Positions 1-7,447 of a DNA stretch of 36,979 nt are shown piece after piece. The notes below the pieces were generated by a model, which saw only the letters and a list, made by a program, of their open reading frames with translations, was not told the DNA's origin and did not search any database. Origin of the DNA: Streptomyces luteolus (GTDB lineage Bacteria > Actinomycetota > Actinomycetes > Streptomycetales > Streptomycetaceae); contig NZ_JASCIS010000064.1 of the NCBI RefSeq assembly GCF_029968015.1, positions 1 to 36,979 on the forward strand, read 5' to 3'. Within the stretch, counting starts at the first letter, position 1; the number at the start of each line of letters is the position of its first letter. A program made the translations under genes and the position numbers.

Positions 1-89
1 CCCCCCCCCCCCCCCCCCCCCCCCCCAACCCCGCGCCCCCCCCCCCCCCCCCCCCGGGGGGGGGGGCCCCCCCCCCCCCCCCCCCCCCC
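1..89. other. C/G homopolymer run at window edge, probable artefact
   Basis: Nearly all bases are C or G in long runs, with one short mixed stretch around 27-35. No natural coding or regulatory structure is visible. The likely explanation is a sequencing or assembly artefact at a contig end, so anything upstream of the first gene is lost or unreliable. Inference from composition only. Confidence 0.75.
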
Positions 90-140
90 TTGCCAATCCC
101 CGCCGAGCACCTCACAGCCACATCTCCAGGAGCCCGAACC

Positions 141-2030
141 ATGGAACTGTCTGACCGCATCGTGCGCATCGAGCACGTCCCGGGAGCCGGGCTGCTGGCA
201 GCCGACATCACCGGCCGTGTCCACCTGCTCGACAAGGACCTGCGCCTCGTCCGGTCCTCACCCGCCCGGACCGGCACCGTCGCGGCCGGCCACGCCCCCC
301 TCTACACCGTGACGGCCGCCGGAAACTGGGTGGTGGGCCGGGACAAGCGCGGCACCCTGCTGCGCTGGCGCCTGGACACCCTCGATCTGGTCGATGTGCT
401 CGACTCCGACCACACCGCCGACCACGCGGAGCTGATGGAAGGCGAGGAGCCCTCGCCGGTGATGAGCCGCGGCATCACGGTCCACCGCGGCAAGGTGTAC
501 GTCAACAACGGCTACCGGCAGATGGTCGTCCTGGACCTGGAGACCTTCGCCGTGGACCGGATCGTGCCCAGCTTCGCCGACCACGTCCCCGTGGAGTGGT
601 TCTGCCAGGACCACCCGAGTATCGACGCCGCCTCCGACAAGGCCGGCCGGGTCTTCCTCGGGGACTTGGAGAAGCTGGACTTCCCCACCGTGGTCCAGGC
701 GGACGGCGGCAACATCCACCGGATCCTGTACGACCCGCTGCACGACCGTTTCTGGGCCACCCAGGACGACGGCGTCGACGAGGACAACAACATCGCCAAC
801 GGCGTGGTCACCCTCGACAAGACGGGCGCGATCACCGACCGGCTGCTCCTTGCCCGCGACGACGTGGAGTTCCTCGCCTTCTCTCCCGACCACCGCACCG
901 TCTACGTGGGCGGCTTCGACGGCGTGCTGCACCTCCTTGACAACAGCACCTCCGAGCTGAGCATCGCCTCGTCCGTCACGGGCTTCTCCCACCAGCTCAC
1001 CGACTTCACCGTCGGCGACGACGGCACCCTCTACACCCTCACCCAGGACGGCGACATCCGCCGCCTGTCCGCCGACGGAACCGAGGTCCTCGCCCGCGCC
1101 CCGTTCCGGCGGCAGAGCATCTGGGACATCCAGCCCGCGGTGGGCGGCGCGGCGGCCCAGCTGTACGCGGGCACCGACGACGGCGTGGCCGTCCTCTCCG
1201 TCGTCGCGGACGGCAGTGGCGAGCCACGCATCGACCTGCACGCCGTCCACGGCCATGGCATGGGCTTCACCCGGCGTGTGGTGCCGCTGCCCGGCGGCTG
1301 GGCGGGCGTCACCCGGGATCAGTGGGTCTTCCGGTCGGACGCCGACGGCAAGGTGCTGTGGCGCACCCGTCTCGCGTCCCTTCCGCACACCGTGGCGGGC
1401 TCCTCGGACCACACACGGCTGCTGGCCTGCCACAACGAAGGCGTGGACGAACTCGACGCCGCCACCGGACAGATCGTGGCCCGGATCGACATCGGCCGCG
1501 CCTCCGCCTGGGCGGGCTGCTACCTGCCGGACGGCCGGCGCGCCGTCGCCTCCAGTGCCGGTGTGATCACCGTGTTCGCCGCGCACGGACCGGAGGTTCT
1601 GTGGGAGCTCGACACCGCCGAGTACCCCAAGCGGATGTGGGCCGACGGCGAGGACGCCCTGATCGTCACCGGCGAGCTGGGAGTGAAGCGCATCGCGCTC
1701 TCGGAGCGAAAGGCCACTCACCGGTGGATCGAGCTCCTGGACAACACCGTGGAGAACGGCGCCTTCATCGAGGACCGGGTCTACGCCGTCTCCTACGGAG
1801 CCCAACTCGCCGTCTACGAAAGGGAGTCGGAGGAGATTCTGGCCCTCGTGGAGGACCTTCCCGACTTCGGCAAGGCGATCGCCGCCGTCCCCTTCGGTGA
1901 CGGGCATGTCCTCCTGGCCGGCGGTCGCGGCGGCTGGCTGCGCCTGTTCCGTACCGGTGGAGCCGGCAGCAAGGCACCGCTGACCTTCGTCCGCGACCTG
2001 CTGCTGCCCCGGCAGGAGACAACACCGTGA
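141..2030 (+). CDS. Large beta-propeller (WD40/YVTN-like) protein, first gene of toxoflavin-like operon
   Basis: The protein is about 629 residues if it starts at ATG 141, which has AGGAG at 128-132, 8 nt upstream. A TTG at 90 would add 17 residues but sits on the homopolymer. Short strand-turn-strand units recur along the whole length (motifs of the type DGVLHLLD, DDGVAVLS, GVKRIAL), as expected of a 7-bladed or double beta-propeller. Canonical GH...WD spacing is poor, so it is a quinoprotein-like or divergent WD40 propeller. No signal peptide or membrane segment is seen, so it is probably cytoplasmic. It overlaps the MFS exporter gene by 4 nt and sits in one operon with GTP cyclohydrolase II and a second, clearer WD40 protein. 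The role is not known. A scaffold or pathway protein is an inference from context. Confidence 0.8.
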   Translation: MELSDRIVRIEHVPGAGLLAADITGRVHLLDKDLRLVRSSPARTGTVAAGHAPLYTVTAAGNWVVGRDKRGTLLRWRLDTLDLVDVLDSDHTADHAELMEGEEPSPVMSRGITVHRGKVYVNNGYRQMVVLDLETFAVDRIVPSFADHVPVEWFCQDHPSIDAASDKAGRVFLGDLEKLDFPTVVQADGGNIHRILYDPLHDRFWATQDDGVDEDNNIANGVVTLDKTGAITDRLLLARDDVEFLAFSPDHRTVYVGGFDGVLHLLDNSTSELSIASSVTGFSHQLTDFTVGDDGTLYTLTQDGDIRRLSADGTEVLARAPFRRQSIWDIQPAVGGAAAQLYAGTDDGVAVLSVVADGSGEPRIDLHAVHGHGMGFTRRVVPLPGGWAGVTRDQWVFRSDADGKVLWRTRLASLPHTVAGSSDHTRLLACHNEGVDELDAATGQIVARIDIGRASAWAGCYLPDGRRAVASSAGVITVFAAHGPEVLWELDTAEYPKRMWADGEDALIVTGELGVKRIALSERKATHRWIELLDNTVENGAFIEDRVYAVSYGAQLAVYERESEEILALVEDLPDFGKAIAAVPFGDGHVLLAGGRGGWLRLFRTGGAGSKAPLTFVRDLLLPRQETTP

Positions 2031-3322
2031 CCACGCAGGGCCTCCCCGCGGACACCAGGTCCGACGACGGGCCGGCCGCCCCTCACGGGGGGCGGCCCTC
2101 GCCGTGGCGCGACCGCCGCTTCCGGATCTTCGCGGCCGGCAATGTCGCCAACAACATCGGAGAGGCCGTCTACGCCGTCGCCCTCCCCCTGTTCGTGTAC
2201 GAGCGCACCGGTTCGCTGGCCGTCATGTCGTTCCTCGCGGTCCTCACCCCGGCCACCCTGCTGCTGGCGCCGCTGCTTGGCGCGATAGTGGACCGGCATG
2301 GTGCGCGGGTCCTGGTCGTTCCGGGGCTTCTGGTGCAGGCGGCCGCCGCCGTCGCCCTCAACCTCACCGGCCTTGCGCCCCAGGCTCCCGTATGGCCGCT
2401 GTTCGTCTTCGGCGCTCTGGTGCAGATAGGCGGCGCCGCCTACCGGACGGGCTGGATGACCGGTGTGGCACACATGTTTCCCGACAACCCGGTGCGCTCC
2501 CGGGCCAGCCTGGGCAGCCTCTACACCATCACCAACGTGATCGGCCCGCTGCTCGTCAGCGCCGCGCTGCTGTGGATCGGTTACGCCGGACTGCTCTGGC
2601 TCAACGTGATCACCTTCTTCGCCCCGATCGTCGTCTGGCTGATCGGCGTTCACCCGCCCCGGCTCCGGGCGCCGGCCTCCGGCGGGGGCATGGGGCGTCA
2701 ACTCGCCGACGGAGTACGGACGTTGCGGGCCACGCCGGTGCTGCTGCACGCGATGCTGGTGTTCGTCCCGATGCTGCTTGTCGGCACCACCGGCACCATG
2801 GCCCTCTCGCTGTTCCGCCTCCAGGACGAGTGGAAGCTCTCCGCGCAGACGGTCGGACTGATCCTGGTGGCTGTTCGGATCGCCGGTGTGCTCGGCACCG
2901 TCCTGGTCGCGGAGCGCAAGACCTTTCCGTTCCGTACGATCGTGCTCGCCGGAACCATCGGCATGGGCACCGCGTTGCTGGTCATGGCCTCCGGGTCCGT
3001 ACACGTCTTCGTGGCGGCCATGGTCGCCATGGTCGGTTTCCAGGCCGCACTCGCGGTCGCCAGCGACCTCATGGTCTTCCACTTCGTGCCGGCGGACGCA
3101 CTCGGCCGGATCGGCGGCATCGTCGACCTCGCCCTCGGGATCCCCGTGCTGGCCGCACCGCTCATCATTCCCGCCCTCTCCACCGCCCTGGGCGCCTCCG
3201 CCTCCTTCCTGATACTGGGCGCACTCCAGCTCACCGGACTGCTGTGGCTGTGGCACACCTGGAGACAGTGGAGCCCGAACGCCGTTCACCCTCCCGACCG
3301 CATGGCGTCCGCCATGGCATGA
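2027..3322 (+). CDS. MFS transporter, probable product exporter
   Basis: A 431-residue protein with about twelve hydrophobic segments. After a charged N-terminus (WRDRRFRIFAAGNVANNIG at about 26-44) it has the look of the EntS-type, 12-helix drug/siderophore exporter branch of the major facilitator superfamily. The loop motif GAIVDRHGARVLV, at about 85-97, is the usual motif A between helices 2 and 3. It starts at GTG 2027, which overlaps the TGA of the preceding gene (GTGA, 4 nt), so the two are translationally coupled. Its place between two propeller genes and GTP cyclohydrolase II suggests export of the small molecule made by this operon. Substrate is an inference. Confidence 0.88.
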   Translation: MTTQGLPADTRSDDGPAAPHGGRPSPWRDRRFRIFAAGNVANNIGEAVYAVALPLFVYERTGSLAVMSFLAVLTPATLLLAPLLGAIVDRHGARVLVVPGLLVQAAAAVALNLTGLAPQAPVWPLFVFGALVQIGGAAYRTGWMTGVAHMFPDNPVRSRASLGSLYTITNVIGPLLVSAALLWIGYAGLLWLNVITFFAPIVVWLIGVHPPRLRAPASGGGMGRQLADGVRTLRATPVLLHAMLVFVPMLLVGTTGTMALSLFRLQDEWKLSAQTVGLILVAVRIAGVLGTVLVAERKTFPFRTIVLAGTIGMGTALLVMASGSVHVFVAAMVAMVGFQAALAVASDLMVFHFVPADALGRIGGIVDLALGIPVLAAPLIIPALSTALGASASFLILGALQLTGLLWLWHTWRQWSPNAVHPPDRMASAMA

Positions 3323-3483
3323 GCACCCCGACCCCACCCGAGCTTCGTGCGCCTCGAGATGAACAGCACCGCGTGGACGCCGTGCCGGGCGTCAGCCGAC
3401 GTCGCGTTCTCCCTCGCCGACCACTGGCAGACGCCGCCCGCCCCCGCCATCAACGGACAGAGACATACAAGAGAGGGACCCCC
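3323..3483 (+). promoter_or_regulatory. 161-bp gap before GTP cyclohydrolase II, possible internal promoter
   Basis: This is the only sizeable gap in the operon. A short open frame runs through it from ATG 3359, but it has no recognisable family or good ribosome site. GAGAGGGA at 3471-3478 is the ribosome site of the next gene. No convincing -35/-10 pair is seen, so an internal promoter is only a possibility. Confidence 0.2.
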
Positions 3484-4179
3484 ATGCGAAGTGCCAACGG
3501 ATCGTCGCCCACGACGCGTTCGCCCCTTCCGCTGAGCGCTCCCGCCTCCTCGCTGCCGCACCTGGGAGACGCCTCGCCGCGAGCCCGCGTACGGGTGCCG
3601 CTGGAGGCCGGGGCCGGGCAGCTGGTCGAGGCCCGGATGCTGACCTTCGACGGGCTGGCGGACGGTCGGGAGCACCTGGCGGTCCAGCTGGGAGATCCCG
3701 GTGCCGGTGTGCCTCTGGTCCGGCTGCACTCGGAGTGCCTCACCGGCGACGTCTTCGGTTCGGCACGGTGCGACTGCGGACCGCAGCTGCACGACGCGAT
3801 CCGGCTGATCGACGAATCCGGCGGCCTGATCCTCTACCTGCGCCAGGAGGGCCGCGGCATCGGCCTCTACAACAAGCTCGACGCGTACCGCCTCCAAGAG
3901 GGCGGCCTTGACACCTACGAGGCGAACCGCGCCCTCGGCCTCGCGGACGACCTGAGGGACTACACGGTGGCGGCGCAGATGCTGCGGGCACTCGGGCACA
4001 CCGAGATCGACCTGCTCACGAACAACCCCGACAAGGCAGAGCAGTTGGGCCGACTCGGCATCACCGTGCGGTGCACCGTACGGACCGGAGTCTTCGACAA
4101 TCCGCACAACCAGGCGTATCTCAGCGCCAAGGCCAACAAGACCGGACACGACATCCGCCTGAAGGAGAAGGTCGCGTGA
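3484..4179 (+). CDS. ribA: GTP cyclohydrolase II (ToxB-like)
   Basis: The protein (231 residues) converts GTP to 2,5-diamino-6-ribosylamino-4(3H)-pyrimidinone 5'-phosphate, formate and pyrophosphate, the entry step to riboflavin and to toxoflavin-type pyrimidotriazines. Zinc-binding cysteines lie in HSECLTGDVFGSARCDCG (Cys85, Cys96, Cys98). The RQEGRGIGL motif is at 120-128, LTNNPDK at 178-184 and the C-terminal YLSAKANKTGH at 212-222, all family hallmarks. It is a stand-alone domain without the DHBP synthase half found in bifunctional housekeeping RibAB, and it is not beside rib genes but followed by WD40 and FGE-like genes. That is the ToxB-ToxC-ToxD order, so a secondary-metabolism paralogue is likely. 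ATG 3484 follows GAGAGGGA. The first 30 residues are a non-conserved extension. Confidence 0.95.
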   Translation: MRSANGSSPTTRSPLPLSAPASSLPHLGDASPRARVRVPLEAGAGQLVEARMLTFDGLADGREHLAVQLGDPGAGVPLVRLHSECLTGDVFGSARCDCGPQLHDAIRLIDESGGLILYLRQEGRGIGLYNKLDAYRLQEGGLDTYEANRALGLADDLRDYTVAAQMLRALGHTEIDLLTNNPDKAEQLGRLGITVRCTVRTGVFDNPHNQAYLSAKANKTGHDIRLKEKVA

Positions 4180-5891
4180 TCAAGCACCAAGGCCCGATCA
4201 GCGGAATCGCCGCATTCCAGAATCGCTATGTGGCCACCGCCGGCTACGACAACCAGGTCATCCTCTGGGACGCCGCCCTGCACACCCCTCTGGCCCGCGC
4301 CCTGCACGACCACCTCGCCAACCAGGTCTCCTTCAGCCCGGACGGGACCCTCCTCGTCACCTCGTCCAGCGACTACAGCGCCCGCCTCTGGTCCCTTCCC
4401 GACATGAGGCTCAAGGCAGTTCTCCCGGACCACAAGGACGACGTGGAGATGTCCGTCTTCCACCCCCAACAGGAGCTCATCGCCACCGCGTCACGCGATC
4501 ACATCGTCAGGGTCCACGACTTCACCGGCACCGTGCACCACAGGTTCGAAGGACACACCGCGGATGTGATCTCGGTCGAGTGGCTGCCGGACACCGATGA
4601 ACTCCTGTCCTCCAGCGACGACGGGACGATCAAACGCTGGTCGCTGGCCACAGGAGAGATGACCGCCGACATCGACCTCGAAGGAGTCGAGACCGACACC
4701 ATCGCCATCACCCGCAGCGGTGTCGTGTTCGCCGGGAACGACGACGGCGCCATCATCCGTATCGAAGACGTCGAAGACGGAAACAGCGCACACTTCCCCG
4801 CCCACGACGCGGGCATCAAACGACTCGTCCACCATCCGGCCACCGGCAACCTCGTCAGCCTCAGCTACGACCGCTCGATGAAGATCTGGGACACCTCCGA
4901 GAGCCTGCGCCTTGTGGACACCACCGAGTTCCCGGCAGAGATCTGGGCCCGGTCCTGCGCCTTCCTGGACGACCACACCCTCGTGTTCGCGACCTTCGGT
5001 TCCACGTATGCGACGTACGACACCAGCACGCGCTCCTGGGATCTCACCGGAGTCGAAGGCACCCGAGGCGTGAACGCCGTCACGACCCTGGCCGACGGCA
5101 GCATCCGCACCGTCGGCGACGCGGGCACCACCCAGGTCGACGGGGTCCCGGCGACCGAGCTGGGCAGCCTGTGCAACTTCCTGGTCGGAGTGGGTGACCG
5201 GGTGCTCGCCGGCGGCCAGCTCGGCCAGATCTTCGACGCCGCGACAGGGGAGGTGCTCCACCGCCACCGCTCTCCGCTGAACTGCGCGGCCTCCTTCGAG
5301 CGGGACGGCGTGCCGCACGTCGTCGTGGGCACCTACACCGGTGAAGGACTGGTCTTCGCCGTACCCGAGGACGGGACCGCCCTGGACCACGTGGCCACGC
5401 TTCCCCTGCACAGCAACGCGGTGAAGGGGGTTGCCGTTTCCGACGGCACGATCTTCGCGGTGTGCGCGGACACCGCCGCGAGCTGGTTCGACACCGCCAC
5501 CCTCCGGGAGACCGGACGCGTGCAGGAGGCGCACACCCGTATCGCGAACGGCTGCGCGCCACTGCCCGGCGGCCGGTTTGCCAGCGTCAGCCGCGACCTT
5601 CTGCTGCGTCTGTGGACGGAGGACCGAGCCGTGGCCCTGCCCACGCCGCACGAGCACTCCATCAAGTGTGTCGCCGCTTCCTCGGACGGGCGCCTCGTCG
5701 CCACCGGCTCCTACGCCGGCACCGTCGCCGTCTACGACACACGCGCCCAGGCCTGGACCCACATCAGCAGGCCGACAGCCGCGGGAATCTCCAGCCTGCA
5801 CTACGCCCCCGAGTCGGACCGCTTCCTCGCCGGCTCCTACGACGGCTCGGTGTACCCGGTCCGGGCCGACAGGGAGGGGCGCGATGAGTGA
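4176..5891 (+). CDS. WD40-repeat protein, ToxC-like
   Basis: A 571-residue protein of classical WD40 blades. Examples are YDNQVILWD (24-32), SDYSARLWS (65-73), SRDHIVRVHD (about 107-116), SDDGTIKRWS (about 148), SYDRSMKIWD (about 231) and SRDLLLRLW (about 472), with a last blade SYAGTVAVYD. This is enough for two 7-bladed propellers. It starts at GTG 4176, overlapping the TGA of the cyclohydrolase gene (GTGA), with AAGGAG 9 nt upstream. An ATG further upstream at 4071 would run through the cyclohydrolase gene and is unlikely. In Burkholderia glumae the WD-repeat gene toxC follows toxB in the toxoflavin operon (recalled, not checked). Its biochemical role is unclear to me, and a structural or catalytic part in triazine ring formation is inference. 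Confidence 0.88.
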   Translation: MIKHQGPISGIAAFQNRYVATAGYDNQVILWDAALHTPLARALHDHLANQVSFSPDGTLLVTSSSDYSARLWSLPDMRLKAVLPDHKDDVEMSVFHPQQELIATASRDHIVRVHDFTGTVHHRFEGHTADVISVEWLPDTDELLSSSDDGTIKRWSLATGEMTADIDLEGVETDTIAITRSGVVFAGNDDGAIIRIEDVEDGNSAHFPAHDAGIKRLVHHPATGNLVSLSYDRSMKIWDTSESLRLVDTTEFPAEIWARSCAFLDDHTLVFATFGSTYATYDTSTRSWDLTGVEGTRGVNAVTTLADGSIRTVGDAGTTQVDGVPATELGSLCNFLVGVGDRVLAGGQLGQIFDAATGEVLHRHRSPLNCAASFERDGVPHVVVGTYTGEGLVFAVPEDGTALDHVATLPLHSNAVKGVAVSDGTIFAVCADTAASWFDTATLRETGRVQEAHTRIANGCAPLPGGRFASVSRDLLLRLWTEDRAVALPTPHEHSIKCVAASSDGRLVATGSYAGTVAVYDTRAQAWTHISRPTAAGISSLHYAPESDRFLAGSYDGSVYPVRADREGRDE

Positions 5892-6903
5892 GCCCGCTGT
5901 CGCGGTGAACCCGAACGACCTGACGGAGCGGGCGGCCATGGGCCTGCCCGAGGCGTTCGTCGACCGCGTCGACCAGGACCGGTTCACGGCCGAGTGCGCC
6001 CGGCTCTACCGTCTGGACCCGACCGCACTCGCCCGGACCGCCGAAGACCCCTCGGCCGGACATCTCGTCAGGCTCGCGGCCGGCAGTCTGCTCGCCCTGC
6101 TCGGTGATCCCCGGACGGACACCTGGTCCCCGGTGATGCTCGACATTCCCGCCGCCCGGGTACGGCTCGGGCTCCCCGAGGCCCGGGTGGCGGACATCGT
6201 GGCCGAGTGGAGCGGCGTGGGCGTGATCCGGGAGTGGATCGCGAAGGAGACCCCTGTTCACGAGGTGGAACTGGCCTCGTTCCGGATCGCCCGCTACCCG
6301 GTGACCAACGCCGAGTACCGCACCTTCCTGCTTGCCGATCCGGCCGTTCCGCCGCCGTCCTCCTGGCAGTTCGGCGCCTACCCGGCGGCGATGGCGAACC
6401 ACCCGGTGTGGACCGTCAGCCCGCGGGACGCCGACCGGTACGCGGCCTGGCTCTCCGCCCGCACGGGACGGCGCTTCCGGCTGCCGACCGAGGCGGAATG
6501 GGAGTACGCCGCGGCAGGGCCCGACGGCCAGGAGTATCCCTGGGGAGACGAGCCGGTCACCGGCCGCGCCAATACCGTCGAGGCGGGCCCGCTGACCACC
6601 ACACCGGTCGGCATCTACCCCGCCGGGCGGAGCCCGTTCGGCGTCGACGACATGGCGGGCAACGTCGAGGAGTACGTCTCGGACGACTACCGCCCCTATC
6701 CGGGCGGTCCGGCCGTACGCGACGATCTCATCCGCGCCGAGGGCGAGCGGTACCGGGTGGCCCGCGGAGGAAGCTTCACCCGCTACGGAGATCTCGCACG
6801 GTCCCGGCGCCGCCACGGCTGGTACCACCGCCCCATCTACGCCATGGGTTTCCGCCTGGCGGAGACCCCCGCCCGCATCGGCGGGGAGCGCCACCGTGGC
6901 TGA
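5884..6903 (+). CDS. FGE/SUMF1-fold protein without catalytic cysteines, ToxD-like
   Basis: A 339-residue protein. Residues 1-115 are an unclassified helical N-terminus. Residues 115-328 are the formylglycine-generating-enzyme (SUMF1) fold, with PVTNAEYRTF (139-148), RLPTEAEWEYAA (199-210), YPWGDE (218-223), DMAGNVEEYVSD (256-267), VARGGSF (292-298) and GFRLA (322-326). The copper-binding active-site cysteines of true FGE, which lie just after GGS, are absent (RYGDLARSRRRHGWYHRP instead). It therefore should not make formylglycine. The fold is shared by EgtB-type and other non-FGE enzymes. It starts at ATG 5884, 8 nt inside the WD40 gene, after AGGGAGGGG. Position and fold match ToxD of toxoflavin clusters (from memory). 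The reaction is unknown to me. Confidence 0.88.
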   Translation: MSEPAVAVNPNDLTERAAMGLPEAFVDRVDQDRFTAECARLYRLDPTALARTAEDPSAGHLVRLAAGSLLALLGDPRTDTWSPVMLDIPAARVRLGLPEARVADIVAEWSGVGVIREWIAKETPVHEVELASFRIARYPVTNAEYRTFLLADPAVPPPSSWQFGAYPAAMANHPVWTVSPRDADRYAAWLSARTGRRFRLPTEAEWEYAAAGPDGQEYPWGDEPVTGRANTVEAGPLTTTPVGIYPAGRSPFGVDDMAGNVEEYVSDDYRPYPGGPAVRDDLIRAEGERYRVARGGSFTRYGDLARSRRRHGWYHRPIYAMGFRLAETPARIGGERHRG

Positions 6904-6943
6904 GCCGCACCCGCCCCTGCCGAAGGGATGAAGGGGTCCCGCC

Positions 6944-7447
6944 ATGCCGATCCAACTGCCGCAACGCTCGGGCAATCCGCCGTACGTATGGAGGGGGCCT
7001 CCTCCCCAGCAACTCACCCAGACGGCTTCCGGATACTGGGGCCGGCGCGTGCTGGACCAGCGGGCCCGTGCCCTGTGCGGAGTGCGGCCCGGGGACTCCC
7101 GCACGTGCCCCGGCTCCCGCGCCTACCATCTCGCGGCTGAGCTGGCACGCGGTCCGACTGAGGCGTTCCTGGAGAGCACCGAGTTCGCACACATCCATCC
7201 CGCCTACGACGGCAGCATCCATCTCAGGCTGCCCCCGGACGAGGACGACGCCGCGTGCGGATCAGGGTGGGCGGTCCGGGTGCCGCTCGCGGGGCTGCTG
7301 CTGTTCGGGCCGAGAGACGAGCAGGAGACCGACACCGTCTGGCAACTCCTCGCGCTCGCCTACGACTTCGCCTGCCGCGGTCACGCCGCCGCCTCCTCCA
7401 CCGGCAAGCTCCGGACGAAGCTGCGGACCAGTCCGTGGAGCGAGTAG
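6944..7447 (+). CDS. DUF5519 (luciferase-family) small protein, last gene of the operon
   Basis: A 167-residue protein starting at ATG 6944, with AAGGGG about 12 nt upstream and 40 nt after the FGE-like gene. The second half has HIHPAYDGSIHLRLPP, then a Gly-Trp-Ala element and a leucine-rich tail. That is the pattern I associate with DUF5519, a small domain nicknamed luciferase-family although it is not a bacterial luciferase. The N-terminal half is Gly/Pro/Arg-rich and not recognised. Its last 67 bases overlap, tail to tail, the 3' end of the SARP regulator on the other strand. Operon membership is inferred from spacing. The function is unknown. Confidence 0.75.
   Translation: MPIQLPQRSGNPPYVWRGPPPQQLTQTASGYWGRRVLDQRARALCGVRPGDSRTCPGSRAYHLAAELARGPTEAFLESTEFAHIHPAYDGSIHLRLPPDEDDAACGSGWAVRVPLAGLLLFGPRDEQETDTVWQLLALAYDFACRGHAAASSTGKLRTKLRTSPWSE

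Noticed and set aside
258..1907. 549-codon open frame antisense to the first propeller gene
   Set aside because: It is a frame shadow caused by high GC. The composition is typical of antisense translation, there is no motif, and the plus strand holds a coherent beta-propeller.
1814..3337. 507-codon minus-strand open frame under the MFS gene
   Set aside because: Low-complexity His/Gly/Arg-rich translation with no domain, whereas the plus strand encodes a clear 12-helix transporter.
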